Shown piece by piece: positions 25,734 to 34,503 of a stretch of 64,000 nt of DNA (its first letter is position 1; the number at the start of each line of letters is the position of its first letter). Made by a program: the position numbers and the translations under genes. This DNA is from JBLWXV01 sp048267245. Its GTDB lineage: Bacteria > Bdellovibrionota > Bacteriovoracia > Bacteriovoracales > Bacteriovoracaceae. The DNA lies in contig JBLWXV010000002.1 of the NCBI GenBank assembly GCA_048267245.1, forward strand, positions 682,001 through 746,000. The letters run 5' to 3'. The notes beneath the pieces are model-generated. The model made no database searches, was not told where the DNA came from, and saw only the letters and a list, made by a program, of their open reading frames with translations.

Positions 25734-26231
25734 TTACATTCTAATACTAGGAACCTGTAGAAGTTCATCTAGAGTTGCGGCTTCTCTTTGACGAAGTTGT
25801 ACTGTGTTGTCAGTCATTGGGACTACTTCACCTGCATTTTGGTATTCAGGTTCAGCAAAGACTGTTGGCGTACCATCTACGATGCCGTGCTTATTAAGTG
25901 AGTGCTTGGCCTGGTCGTGCACGACTGCTACAATTGCATTTGGATTTCTAAAACTTGACCAGTTTTGCTTAATCTTCAATTCACCAAAGTCAATTGAACT
26001 GCGACCATTGACTGAAACAGTTCCAAGTACTTTAAAAACTTTGCTTACTGTAAACTCTGCTCCAAATACCTTTGAGGCCGACACCAGATACACTGTCACA
26101 TTTGACTTGCTGTATTTGCCGAGTCCTTCAACGCTAAATGGGCGAACGATAAAGTCTCTTGCCTGTGCTGTTGCTAGCGAGAGAAAGAGAGCACAGAACC
26201 AAAACATGAGTGATTTCTTTGCGAATGTCAT
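25734..26231 (-). CDS. Secreted hypothetical protein
   Basis: A 165-residue protein with a signal peptide (MTFAKKSLMFWFCALFLSLATAQA). The start at 26231 is preferred over 26243 for this reason. The mature part reads as a small beta-sandwich (FIVRPFSVEGLGKYSKSNVTVYLVS, FKVLGTVSVNGRSSIDFGELK) with a C-terminal helix. No family was recognised. It directly follows the BPI-like gene on the same strand (14 bases from its stop), so the two are probably cotranscribed and may act together in the periplasm. Confidence 0.6.
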   Translation of the reverse strand: MTFAKKSLMFWFCALFLSLATAQARDFIVRPFSVEGLGKYSKSNVTVYLVSASKVFGAEFTVSKVFKVLGTVSVNGRSSIDFGELKIKQNWSSFRNPNAIVAVVHDQAKHSLNKHGIVDGTPTVFAEPEYQNAGEVVPMTDNTVQLRQREAATLDELLQVPSIRM

Positions 26232-26245
26232 ACGAATCTCCAATA

Positions 26246-27883
26246 TTATCTTTTAATTTCTGAGTAAATTTTTAAATGTCCGTTCTTATCAAGTTGGGCA
26301 GCTACTTTCTTTAGAGAGATACCACCAAGATCATCGGGAATCGGAATATCATCAGTTAGCATATATCCTTTCATATCGCCATTGACCTCGGCGAGTTTTT
26401 CCTTAACGGCCGCTCTCACTTTAGAACCAAACATGCGGATGTACTTATCTTCAACCGTCGCGCTGTCGAGATCAATCGAATCTACTACCATCTTTACTTT
26501 GCCGTCACTTGAAATCGGAAAGTCTAGATTGAGGTCAAAGTTGATATGGATTGGGTTCTTTACAAAAACAGCTGCAAAGCCGGTTACTTTATACTCAATT
26601 TCAAGCCCCATCTTCGTCTTCGGGCCCTTCATATTAAGGTAGGGAGTTTTGACGAGTTTGATTGATTCTCCAGAATCGAGGGCGATTTCGTTGAAGTAGC
26701 CACGCTCGCTTGAGAGCTGGATGACTCGGTTGAGCACGCCTTGGTTGAGACTAAAGATAAAGTCACTAGTGCCATTTCTTGTATCAATTAGATTGGCAGG
26801 AGCAGAGGCCATATGTGATGGCGAAAGCGCTCGTCCAGTGCCTCTGATTGTGTCGTCAAAGCGGGCATCGAAATCTAGCAGTAGATTTCCTTGGTGGTAT
26901 TTTACTTCTTGAAGCCCTAGCGCCCAGACAAACTTGGGCTCACTCTCACTGGGACTACCAGGAGGATTCATTTGGTTTACTTCTTTAAATCCCTTTTCAA
27001 GAGTCTCATTGATTACGGTACCAAGTGACGCTGGAATTTCAGTTTCCATTTTTTCTTGGAGAAGGGTTTTTACTCGCGAGAGAATATTGTCTTGTTGCTC
27101 TAAGAGAAGCTTTTCAATTTCTTCGTTTCTAAGTCTTAGCTTTCTTTCATTAATTTGGACTTCAACTTTTGGGAGAACTAAGGGCGAGGCGAATGTATAG
27201 CCAAGAACTAATTCGTCTAGATTTGTATTTGGTGTGAGAACATCAATTCTAAACTTGCCTCGAGACTCTTGGTAGAAGCCTAAATTTAATTCGATCTCTA
27301 AGGGGCGAGACTCAGTCTTAGTGGAGAGTTCGAATTGATCAATACCGAGTTCACCAATCCAGGGATTGTTAAGGTCACTGCCACGAATTTTGCTGACGTT
27401 CACCAGGATATTCTTGGCGGCCAGTCTTAGACTAAAGATTGCGGTGTAATTACTCTTGAGCTCACTTCTGGTAGGTGGAAGTACGTCTAGGGAGACTTCT
27501 TCCCACTGGGCCTTAAAGAGAATGTCTTCCACTCCTAATTTGAGTTTGTGACTATCAAGATCTAGGCCCTCAAAGAAGCGATTGAGAATTTCTTTTGCCT
27601 GTAGAATAACTTCCTTTAATTCAGGGTCTTCTACTAGGTCCTCAGTTTTTGTTTCCTCTCCGATAACTTCTGTACCCGGAAAATAGATATTTCCGATTTC
27701 GAAGTTATTCGTTTTGATGAGCTCTTGGAGATTCTCTTTAAAGTACTCCTGCCCCTTGGGCGTAATGGCGAGCCCAATTGCATTGGTGAGAGGGAGCTTT
27801 GTCGCCGCATGGGTATTTGTAAGTCCAAGTAGCGCCAGTAGCGTAAAAACGAGTGTTTTGTAGGTTGTAGTCCATTTTTTCAT
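26246..27883 (-). CDS. Secreted BPI/TULIP-like lipid-binding protein (predicted)
   Basis: A 545-residue protein with a signal peptide (cut after LTNTHA). I recognise a layout like eukaryotic BPI/LBP/CETP proteins: N-terminal NAIGLAITPKGQEYFKENLQ (compare RITQKGLDY in BPI), long amphipathic strands, a helix with VKTLLQEKMETEIPASL, a central strand LLLDFDARFDD, a second-half start LNQGVLNRVIQ, then strands INFDLNLDFPIS and VDSIDLDSATVE, the helix VRAAVKEKLAEV and a final IPIPDDLGGISLKKVAAQLD (BPI: FPLPTPARVQLYNV). Two tandem TULIP halves are therefore likely, with a hydrophobic groove for lipids or lipid A. This is pattern reading, not a database match. It shares an intergenic region with the divergent yceI. 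Confidence 0.6.
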   Translation of the reverse strand: MKKWTTTYKTLVFTLLALLGLTNTHAATKLPLTNAIGLAITPKGQEYFKENLQELIKTNNFEIGNIYFPGTEVIGEETKTEDLVEDPELKEVILQAKEILNRFFEGLDLDSHKLKLGVEDILFKAQWEEVSLDVLPPTRSELKSNYTAIFSLRLAAKNILVNVSKIRGSDLNNPWIGELGIDQFELSTKTESRPLEIELNLGFYQESRGKFRIDVLTPNTNLDELVLGYTFASPLVLPKVEVQINERKLRLRNEEIEKLLLEQQDNILSRVKTLLQEKMETEIPASLGTVINETLEKGFKEVNQMNPPGSPSESEPKFVWALGLQEVKYHQGNLLLDFDARFDDTIRGTGRALSPSHMASAPANLIDTRNGTSDFIFSLNQGVLNRVIQLSSERGYFNEIALDSGESIKLVKTPYLNMKGPKTKMGLEIEYKVTGFAAVFVKNPIHINFDLNLDFPISSDGKVKMVVDSIDLDSATVEDKYIRMFGSKVRAAVKEKLAEVNGDMKGYMLTDDIPIPDDLGGISLKKVAAQLDKNGHLKIYSEIKR

Positions 27884-28040
27884 GGGTGGAATTTATCATG
27901 ACCGCGTTGCGCGGTGCGTGATTGTGTAAAAAGGATAGGTTGATCTTTAAAACTGATCAAGATGAGCCAATCTTTATGCTTTTTTTAGATCAATCACAGG
28001 CATATTCTTGTTTCAAGAACGAAATCCAAAGGAGGATTCA

Positions 28041-28589
28041 ATGAGATTATTCAATATTTTCAGTATTTTAGTAACTTGGTTTGCTCTTAGCTTCGCCGCT
28101 CAAGGTGCAGACGTCGATCTCGCTGCTTCTAAGTTTACCTGGAAGGGCACTAAGGTTACCGGCGAGCACGTGGGCGAAGTAAAGCTAAAGAGCGCCTCAG
28201 TGGTTGAAAAAGAGGGCAAGGTCGCTGGCGGAGAGTTCGTGATCGATATGACAACGATCACTGTGACTGATCTACAAGGCGAGTGGGCCGATAAATTTCT
28301 CAACCACGTAAAAACCGACGACTTCTTCGTTGTAAACAAATACCCAGAAGCAAAACTGGTTATTAAGTCAGTGGAAGGCGACACTTTTAAAGGTGACCTC
28401 ACAGTAAAAGGTAAGACAAATCCAGTAACTTTTAAGGCCAAGCAAGATGGCAAGAAGTACTCTGGAAAGCTTCAGTTTGACCGCACTAAATTCGACATTG
28501 TTTACGGTTCAGGCGCCTTCTTTAAAGGCCTTGGCGATAAAATGATTCATGATCAAGTTGAAGTCGATTTCCTAGTCGTCCTCAAGTAA
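28041..28589 (+). CDS. YceI-like lipocalin-fold periplasmic protein
   Basis: A 182-residue protein with a signal peptide (cut after AAQGA). AAAGGAGG precedes the ATG at 28041. Family signs are LAASKFTWKGTKVTGEHVGE at the start of the mature part, FVIDMTTITVTDL, LNHVKTDDFFVVNKYPEA, VKGKTNPVTFKAK and IVYGSGAFFKGLGDKMI near the end. YceI proteins bind polyisoprenoid-type lipids in an eight-stranded barrel. The gene stands alone and ends at a strong hairpin. A second YceI gene occurs in the polyketide cluster at 51385-51963. Confidence 0.92.
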   Translation: MRLFNIFSILVTWFALSFAAQGADVDLAASKFTWKGTKVTGEHVGEVKLKSASVVEKEGKVAGGEFVIDMTTITVTDLQGEWADKFLNHVKTDDFFVVNKYPEAKLVIKSVEGDTFKGDLTVKGKTNPVTFKAKQDGKKYSGKLQFDRTKFDIVYGSGAFFKGLGDKMIHDQVEVDFLVVLK

Positions 28590-28596
28590 GTCTCTT

Positions 28597-28650
28597 AGCG
28601 CTGCAGGGCGCAGCCCCCACTGACCCTGCAGCGCTTGACTCCCTCTCTCT
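28597..28650 (+). terminator. Terminator after yceI
   Basis: AGCGCTGCAGGG (28597-28608) pairs perfectly with CCCTGCAGCGCT (28624-28635) around a 15-base loop and is followed by a C/T-rich tail (CTCCCTCTCTCTTCTTTTC). The 12-bp stem is strong; the tail is not a pure T-run. Confidence 0.65.
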
Positions 28651-28713
28651 TCTTTTCTAAGTTTCAACTCCTGGTCAATGTTCTTCCCACTAAGGCCAGC
28701 AGAGAGTTGAGAC

Positions 28714-29160
28714 ATGTCTGAATTTCACGAAACAAAGATTCCTCTGTGGCTTAAAGTAGTTACATCTTTTGCAGCTATTACCTTTGTAGCTCTTAGTCTG
28801 TGGGCCACGGCTTCACTTAATAAAGATCCCAAGCAGGCCCTAAAGTATCGCCAAGTAGTAGTTCAAAAGAACTTCCGTGCTCCGGCCCCGGAGGCTCAGC
28901 AAGCTCGCCTGGCGTCTTCTTACTTAGAGTACCTTCCCATTAAGCCAGCGAAGTGGGCGAGTGAGCCCTCGAAGCTGGTCTCTGTCTTTAAATGGACCTC
29001 TACTATTGTTGGCGTGGTGGCAATCTCTCTAGTTCTGGCCGGGCTATGGAGCGTTCGCCGCCGTTCAGAAGACCATCACGAGCGCTTTATAGAGGAACTC
29101 TATGCCAAGCGTTTTCACGAGCTCAAACAGACTTTTATGAAGCTGTTAGGACGAGTGTAA
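28714..29160 (+). CDS. Small bitopic/two-helix membrane protein
   Basis: A 148-residue protein with two hydrophobic helices, about residues 11-29 (LWLKVVTSFAAITFVALSLWA) and 92-113 (TSTIVGVVAISLVLAGLW), and a roughly 60-residue external loop between them, followed by a charged C-terminal helix (ERFIEELYAKRFHELKQTF). Both ends are predicted cytoplasmic. No family was recognised and no catalytic motif is seen. The gene precedes another small hypothetical on the same strand. Confidence 0.6.
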   Translation: MSEFHETKIPLWLKVVTSFAAITFVALSLWATASLNKDPKQALKYRQVVVQKNFRAPAPEAQQARLASSYLEYLPIKPAKWASEPSKLVSVFKWTSTIVGVVAISLVLAGLWSVRRRSEDHHERFIEELYAKRFHELKQTFMKLLGRV

Positions 29161-29209
29161 ACTTTACTTTTAACTGTAAACATTGCCCAATTCCCCTTAA
29201 GATATCACT

Positions 29210-29593
29210 ATGACAACAGCTAAAGGCCCTTCGGCCGTCCATTCAGTTCGACTTAAGGAGTCCCAGGAGGAGTTTCTCCACTCGCTCCAAGCGGGCCTTA
29301 AGGGGACAAATGACCTCGCTGAAGTCGATTGGAGCTTGCGCGAGTTGCTGGGCTTACTTGAGCAGTATCAGGGTCCATTTGAGCTTCTCTCAGAGATGAT
29401 TTGTGAATATGTAAAGCTTCAGAAGGCTTCGGCAATCCTCACTGACCTTGAAAGTAATAGCTATTTTCAGAGTGAGGGGAGCTTTAAAGGCCAAATTGAT
29501 GGCATGAAGGTTGAGTTTAAGAAGAAGCTCAAAGAGTACGATCAATTCAAGCGTCAATGCCTTAGCCTTATTTCTAAGAACTTGGAATTGTAG
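29210..29593 (+). CDS. Hypothetical helical protein
   Basis: A 127-residue soluble protein that is nearly all helix, with Leu-rich and Glu/Lys-rich segments (LRELLGLLEQYQGPFELLSEM, KKKLKEYDQFKRQCLSLI). It has no signal peptide, no membrane segment and no motif I recognise. It starts 49 bases after the preceding gene. A coiled-coil or structural role would fit the composition, but no function is assigned. Confidence 0.55.
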   Translation: MTTAKGPSAVHSVRLKESQEEFLHSLQAGLKGTNDLAEVDWSLRELLGLLEQYQGPFELLSEMICEYVKLQKASAILTDLESNSYFQSEGSFKGQIDGMKVEFKKKLKEYDQFKRQCLSLISKNLEL

Positions 29594-29706
29594 CGTATTC
29601 ACATTTTTATAATGTATACAAAATCGCAATGTGTTGACACCTCAACTCTTGCCTCGCTATTTTGATCTCATATTGATCAGATGCCATTCTTGGCAAAGGA
29701 GTGAGT

Positions 29707-30537
29707 GTGAGACTGCTGGTTTTGGCCTTGTTGGCCGGAGTGTCGAGTTTAGGATTGGCCAACGATGCCCCTAGTAATGTCGTTTTAAAATCTAAGGATA
29801 TTTACATTGATGGAGAGGCCAAGGAGAAACCTGCCGCCGCTATTAATAAGATTCCTGTTGAAGACGACGAATTGAAGTTCTTTAAGAATGAGCTTCAAAA
29901 TGTGAAAAACCTCAACAAGTCCTTTAAGATCAAATCCAAAACCCTCGCGAAAATGGCCGAAGAAGCTGATCAACTCAAAGAACAGCACTTGGAGTACATG
30001 GAAAATCGAATCGATTGGGAAGTCGCCATTGATGACTATAATAAGCAAGCAGACTGTATGTCTAAGGACCCAAAGTCGTGTTCGAAATTCCTAAAGCCTA
30101 AGAGAAAGTCACGCAACCAAGAGGCTGCTCCTGAAGCTTCGCGCGCTCCGATCAATCAACAACCGGTCGAGATGATGATGCTTCCAGATGAAATGATGAT
30201 GGATACTGGCAGCGCACCGGCCAGAGCTGAGTTTTCAACAAAGGATTTTGTCTCTGGAGTTGATAGTGTCATCGCTGCTAACTCTGATCTCCTTGGTGAC
30301 TGTCTTAATCGATACGCCTCTGACACTCGTAGAGATTTTAGTGTTGTCTACGCACAATTAACTATCAATCAACATGGCGCTCTCTCGCACCTGGGTATCG
30401 AAAACCCCGAAGCTATTCCCAATCGCGATTTACTAAGCTGTATGAGTACGGTGCTTCACTCTCTCGTCTATCCAAGTGGTAACGCCAGAGAAGTCAAAGT
30501 TAGAAAGCCATTTTCTCTTGTGATTAAGCGCTCTTAA
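29707..30537 (+). CDS. Secreted protein with AgmX/PglI-type C-terminal domain
   Basis: A 276-residue protein. AAGGAG lies 5 bases before a GTG at 29707, giving a signal peptide (LVLALLAGVSSLGLA). Residues about 45-105 form a charged coiled-coil (KNLNKSFKIKSKTLAKMAEE). A Met-rich segment follows (VEMMMLPDEMMM). The C-terminal 95 residues match the AgmX/PglI C-terminal domain seen in myxobacterial and bdellovibrionote proteins: GVDSVIAANSDLLGDCLNRY, VVYAQLTINQHGALSHLGI, LLSCMSTVLHSLVYPSG, with the paired Cys. This domain resembles TonB C-termini and is found in gliding or envelope machinery. Confidence 0.75.
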   Translation: MRLLVLALLAGVSSLGLANDAPSNVVLKSKDIYIDGEAKEKPAAAINKIPVEDDELKFFKNELQNVKNLNKSFKIKSKTLAKMAEEADQLKEQHLEYMENRIDWEVAIDDYNKQADCMSKDPKSCSKFLKPKRKSRNQEAAPEASRAPINQQPVEMMMLPDEMMMDTGSAPARAEFSTKDFVSGVDSVIAANSDLLGDCLNRYASDTRRDFSVVYAQLTINQHGALSHLGIENPEAIPNRDLLSCMSTVLHSLVYPSGNAREVKVRKPFSLVIKRS

Positions 30538-31339
30538 TATTTGCCGTTTGGCGCACTTGTATGAGTGCGCCTATCAAAAAGAGCGATAAGGCAAAGACAT
30601 TAGTTACAATCGTGACACTTGGTAGTCGCTCTATCAAACTTGAAGTGAGCATCCCGGCTATACAAGAAAAGATAAGAGCAGTTATAGAGACTGTGATCAT
30701 TAATCCATGTCCTCTCACTTTACGATTTAAAAATAAACTTGGAAGAATCAAGACCGCTAGAGTGTGGATGGGCCCAAGGTTATAGAGACAAATGGCCAGG
30801 GCCGTAAGTCCCATCCATTCAAAGAATTGATTCCTTGGAACTTCTTTGAAGAGACAAAAGTTAATGGTCTCTTTTAAGTACTTACTTTGGCCAATCAAAA
30901 GAGCACCAAGCAGGGTTAATGCGAGAAAGGTTGAAATCATTCCAAGCTCTCCCCCTACAGTCACGATGTCTCCAAAGAGGTGAGAACTTAGGTGTCCATC
31001 AATTTTAGGAAAGAGTGTGAGTAGGGCGAAGTCAGCTGTCATTGCAATCAAGTAGGTCGCTAGAATCTTTAGGTCATTTCGCCCAATTAGCCTTCGGGCT
31101 ATCTTCATCACAAAGAGAGAAGTCACAAGTTGTAAAATGAAGAGGAACAGCTCGGGCAGGTTGTGTCCAAAACTTAGTAGGGCAATAAGGTGGAAGACAA
31201 AGTAAGCCAGTTGAGCCATTGGGAGTAATTCTAAGTGTTGCCCTCTGGCGCAATAGTGAGGACCACATAGGGAGAGTGGAAGACTAATTAGAATGGCCAT
31301 GAGCGTGCTTGGCCCAAAGAGAAGGAGAATATCAATCAT
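30524..31339 (-). CDS. Zinc/manganese ABC transporter permease (ZnuB-like)
   Basis: A 271-residue membrane protein of the ABC-3 family with 7-8 helices (IDILLLFGPSTLMAILISLPL, YFVFHLIALLSFG, ELGMISTFLALTLLGALLIG, LTALAICLYNLGPIHTLAVLILP). It forms the inner-membrane channel for divalent metal import with the ATPase and binding protein encoded just upstream. Its start overlaps the ATPase gene by four bases. It is the last gene of a six-gene operon (35064 to 30524). Confidence 0.85.
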   Translation of the reverse strand: MIDILLLFGPSTLMAILISLPLSLCGPHYCARGQHLELLPMAQLAYFVFHLIALLSFGHNLPELFLFILQLVTSLFVMKIARRLIGRNDLKILATYLIAMTADFALLTLFPKIDGHLSSHLFGDIVTVGGELGMISTFLALTLLGALLIGQSKYLKETINFCLFKEVPRNQFFEWMGLTALAICLYNLGPIHTLAVLILPSLFLNRKVRGHGLMITVSITALIFSCIAGMLTSSLIERLPSVTIVTNVFALSLFLIGALIQVRQTANIKSA

Positions 31340-31890
31340 ATTGCCAACCTCTTAATGTTTCTCGCCCCCTCAAAGAGTGAAATATGGCTTACAACAATGA
31401 GGGCCTTTATCACTCTCGTTGAGAGTAAATCCTTAAGGAGGAGACTTAGCTTTTCGACTCCTTCTTGATCCAGGTGATTGGCCGGTTCATCGAGAATAAG
31501 TGCCTCTGCCCCCTTGGCCAGGCCCATTGCGAGCATGGCCCGTTGTCTCATGCCACCACTTAATTCTTCCCATCTCATATGAGTCGGAATATCACTGAGC
31601 AGAGTATGTTCAATCTGTTTTGGAATCTGAAAGAGAGCTGCAAGTTCTTTCATTGTAAGTGAGAGGTTCAGTGTGGTGGGGACATCTTGAGAAAGTGAGC
31701 CAAGTTTAAATGATGATTCAATGATGCCTGAGAGTGGTCGGAGATTACCTTGCAGTGTTTTCATGAGTGTCGATTTACCTGAGCCATTAGACCCATTGAT
31801 CAGCAGGATTTCTCCCTCTTCAAGCTCAAAGCTTAAAGGGGCGCTTAGGGGACGATGATAACCAAAACTCAGATTGGAAACTCTAATCAA
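31336..31890 (-). CDS. Zinc/manganese ABC transporter ATPase (ZnuC-like, short)
   Basis: A 184-residue ATP-binding protein. It has Walker A LINGSNGSGKSTLMK, Q-loop region LGSLSQDVP, signature ELSGGMRQRAML and Walker B ALILDEPANHLD with an H-loop in VVSHISLF. At 184 residues it is shorter than typical ZnuC (about 250) and lacks the C-terminal regulatory extension, like several compact metal ABC ATPases. It overlaps the binding-protein gene and the permease gene by four bases each, so the three are translationally coupled. Confidence 0.9.
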   Translation of the reverse strand: MIRVSNLSFGYHRPLSAPLSFELEEGEILLINGSNGSGKSTLMKTLQGNLRPLSGIIESSFKLGSLSQDVPTTLNLSLTMKELAALFQIPKQIEHTLLSDIPTHMRWEELSGGMRQRAMLAMGLAKGAEALILDEPANHLDQEGVEKLSLLLKDLLSTRVIKALIVVSHISLFEGARNIKRLAI

Positions 31891-32792
31891 GGAAGTCCTC
31901 CACTAAGTGCAAGGATTTCATCACTCAAAGTTTGTATGTGATCAAGATAGCTCTCTTCTTTCATAAGCGCTGAGTGAATTAAAAAATTTGTAGAGGCCTG
32001 ATCTTTGAGTTTATTTAAAACTTTTATATTGGCTGTTGGTCCCGCCAAAATGAGTGAGACGTTATGATTCTTAATTTTCTTACTGACTTCAAGTAATTCT
32101 CCAGCAGAGGGAGGTACACCTGGAATGCTTTCAATACTTCCTTCGGAGTGGAGTTTAAAGTCCGAGATAAAGTAGGTGTACTCTTTGTGGTACTCCATCA
32201 GAACGAGGTTCTTTCGGGTTGAGAGCTTTTGTTTAATTGAACTCACCAAGTGATCTATCTCATTGATTGCTTTTTTGGCATTCTCGGCAAAGATTGACTG
32301 ATTGGCCGGGTCAAGCTCAGAGAGTTTTCTTTGGTAGTAGATAAGAATTTCTTTCATTCTAATGGGAGAGAGCGTGTAGTGAGGATTTCCTGCCGCATGA
32401 ACATCTCCCATCGAGCGATCAACACCATGGGAGTGCGTTTCTAGAGGGGAGATGGCCTTCGAAGTATCACAATCACCAGGAGAGCCCTTGGCGATTCTTT
32501 GGTTAGCGCTCTTTTCAACAATTTTTGGTAGCCAACCGATTTCAAGCTCAAGTCCAACGTAGCAGAGTAAGTCGACATCGCGAGCTTTAAAGATAAAGCT
32601 TGGGAGAGTCATGGCAAAGTGGGGGTCTTCATTGGCACTAAGTAGTGATTCAACTTCGATATGATCGGCACCTACAGCTTTGAGTGCCCAGGCGAGGTCG
32701 GGAATTGTCGTTAGAGCTTTAATCTTGGCATTCACTTCAGTGGTAGTGAGTGAAATGAAAAAGAATAGGAGAATTATTTTTGTGACTCTCAT
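31887..32792 (-). CDS. znuA: Zinc-binding ABC transporter substrate protein (ZnuA-like)
   Basis: A 301-residue periplasmic cluster A-I binding protein with a signal peptide (cut after TEVNA). The metal-ligand His residues are visible: His58 (NEDPHF), His138 (GNPHY) and His202 (MEYHKEYTYF). Between ligands 1 and 2 lies a His-bearing flexible loop (ETHSHGVDRSMGDVH, 118-132), shorter than in classic ZnuA but of the same type, favouring zinc over manganese. The GVPPSAGELLEV stretch is a family hallmark. It is cotranscribed with the ATPase and permease and preceded by a porin-like gene. Confidence 0.88.
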   Translation of the reverse strand: MRVTKIILLFFFISLTTTEVNAKIKALTTIPDLAWALKAVGADHIEVESLLSANEDPHFAMTLPSFIFKARDVDLLCYVGLELEIGWLPKIVEKSANQRIAKGSPGDCDTSKAISPLETHSHGVDRSMGDVHAAGNPHYTLSPIRMKEILIYYQRKLSELDPANQSIFAENAKKAINEIDHLVSSIKQKLSTRKNLVLMEYHKEYTYFISDFKLHSEGSIESIPGVPPSAGELLEVSKKIKNHNVSLILAGPTANIKVLNKLKDQASTNFLIHSALMKEESYLDHIQTLSDEILALSGGLP

Positions 32793-32800
32793 TTGAGTTC

Positions 32801-33859
32801 CTAGAAGTTATGGGCAGCGTGTGAGCCCAGAATAAAAATAAATTGCATGAGGACCTGAGTATCTTTACTCGTTGTTTCTCCCTCTTCTCTTGTAAATTCG
32901 TGAGAGGCGCTGAGTCTTAAAGTAGAGAACTCACTGGCCTTAAAACTAATATTAGGGGCGAATTCATAGCTGATATTGTTGAGTTTTCTTTTGGAGATCG
33001 CGTCTCTCTTAGATAAATTCTTGAGCGCTCCCGATTGAATACCTGTGGCCCAATTGGAGTTTATTCCCTTTTGAAAGTAGAAATAGCCTCCAAGGAGTTC
33101 ATTTGGAGAAGAACTCTTGGGGCGCTCATTCTTAAACCAAATTTCACTTTGGATGAGATAGTCGAGAACTTTTTGAGTTTGTGATTTTAGGGTGAAGTCT
33201 AGTCCAATGAGAGTAAGTGCAGTTGAGTTTTGGTCTTTGCGGCCAAGGTAGTTGAGGGCGTATTCAAGCCCTGAACTGCGAGTAAATTCCTTGAAGAAAC
33301 TTGCTCTGAGGTAATGAGTTGGTGACCTAGGTTTTGAACCTGCACTGTGAGAATGTCCATACTTGTGACCACTAGTCACTCCAATGGTGAGATCGAGATA
33401 GAAGGGCAGAGGTAGTAGAGATGAGAACTCAGCGCCAGAGTCCAGCAGACCTTCGTCGGCAAAGAAGGACTTTTGAACTAGAGGAACTTTAGTGAAATAC
33501 CAGTCGTGCTGATGAGTGGGATTGAGCTTTCCAAGTCCCAGAAAGTACTGGCCTACTTTAGCGCGTACTCCTGGAATAAGTTTATTTGATGAGAGAGTGA
33601 GTTCGTGGAGCTCGAAGACGGTTTCTCCTGATTCATCATGAGCGGCTGCGCTTAAGGTGGCATCGAAGATGTGATCAACAGGAGCGTAAAAGGTCATCTC
33701 CGCCGAGCGCATTGTGAGTTTGTCAGTTGCACTTGATTCTTTATTAACACCTAGGTCATAAACCATGTCCCCCGCTAGTGAAATATTAAGGGGAAGCTCT
33801 GCGGCCGAGAGCTTGATTTTAGTGAGTAGCAAAGCAGTGATAAAAATTAAACGTTTGAT
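32801..33859 (-). CDS. Outer-membrane beta-barrel protein of the zinc operon
   Basis: A 352-residue barrel-type protein. Strand-like stretches alternate polar and hydrophobic residues, with signature blocks AEMTFYAPVDHIFDATLSAA, VFELHELTLSS, GVRAKVGQYFLGLGKLNPTH, WYFTKVPLVQKSFF and a His-rich loop (SGHKYGHSHSAG). It ends in NF. These blocks resemble a family of porin-like outer-membrane proteins found next to Znu systems. A clean signal peptide (IKRLIFITALLLTKIKLSAA) begins after GGGAGG at an ATC codon (33859); no ATG, GTG or TTG fits there, so a non-standard start is likely, the alternative being an ATG at 33952 that gives an unlikely N-terminus. Confidence 0.75.
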   Translation of the reverse strand: MKRLIFITALLLTKIKLSAAELPLNISLAGDMVYDLGVNKESSATDKLTMRSAEMTFYAPVDHIFDATLSAAAHDESGETVFELHELTLSSNKLIPGVRAKVGQYFLGLGKLNPTHQHDWYFTKVPLVQKSFFADEGLLDSGAEFSSLLPLPFYLDLTIGVTSGHKYGHSHSAGSKPRSPTHYLRASFFKEFTRSSGLEYALNYLGRKDQNSTALTLIGLDFTLKSQTQKVLDYLIQSEIWFKNERPKSSSPNELLGGYFYFQKGINSNWATGIQSGALKNLSKRDAISKRKLNNISYEFAPNISFKASEFSTLRLSASHEFTREEGETTSKDTQVLMQFIFILGSHAAHNF

Positions 33860-34491
33860 AACGCCCTCCCTGGTCCCTTGAGGGAGATAATATTGCTGCG
33901 CTTTCCTTTGAAGCCCCAGTAAGTTCCTGAAGCGCGACCAACTCCAAGCCAAAAATCGAGAGCAAAGTCCTCGCTATTATAGAGACAACCACCTTCAAAT
34001 GAACATTCGTCAGAGTCTTCATGAGCTCCGCTGTGCTCCCAGAAGAGGAAGTGAATATCAGAGTGATCATTGTGAAGATCTAGATCGAGGTGGATTTCAC
34101 TTAGCCCCGCAAGTTGTGGAAGTTCGTATTCATGTACGAGTTCATCCTTTTTAATCACTGCGAACAAGCTGGAATCAGTTCTTTTAAATGTAAAAGCAAT
34201 GCCATTTTCTAGGGCCGCATTAGCGTAAAAGAAAAAAGTTATCTCTTCACCAACATCAATCTTAAAGTGTAGTTCAAAACCATGGGAGGAGTTTCCTCCA
34301 TTAGAAGTAACGCCCGAGAGAAGATATTTTTCTGGAGCAACTTCAACTGCGCTTACTCCACCAATGAGTGAGTCTTGCGACCCAAAAAATAAGTCCCTGG
34401 CACCAGTGCTACCTCCTGTGAGTTCACCACAGGAGGTTATAAAAATAAGTGAGAAGAAAAGTGTGAAGCTAAGTAGAAATTTTATTTTCAT
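33847..34491 (-). CDS. His-rich lipoprotein of the zinc operon
   Basis: A 214-residue lipoprotein: the signal MKIKFLLSFTLFFSLIFITSC gives Cys21. Residues 134-160 hold six His with Asp/Glu (HLDLDLHNDHSDIHFLF, then EHSGAHEDSDE) plus Cys163 and Cys169, a strong metal-binding look. The rest is beta-rich (ITFFFYANAALENGIAFTFKRT). No family was recognised. It lies between another His/Cys-rich secreted protein and the barrel protein, so a role in delivering zinc at the outer membrane is inferred. Confidence 0.75.
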   Translation of the reverse strand: MKIKFLLSFTLFFSLIFITSCGELTGGSTGARDLFFGSQDSLIGGVSAVEVAPEKYLLSGVTSNGGNSSHGFELHFKIDVGEEITFFFYANAALENGIAFTFKRTDSSLFAVIKKDELVHEYELPQLAGLSEIHLDLDLHNDHSDIHFLFWEHSGAHEDSDECSFEGGCLYNSEDFALDFWLGVGRASGTYWGFKGKRSNIISLKGPGRALSNV

Positions 34492-34503
34492 GGATTATTC
34501 CAA

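Noticed and set aside
27901..27960. ACCGCG/CGCGGT hairpin (27901-27915) and TTGATC-N9-GATCAA palindrome (27940-27960) before yceI
   Set aside because: Short stems without T-run or known box; FNR/CRP-type spacing is not met, so not called as a site.
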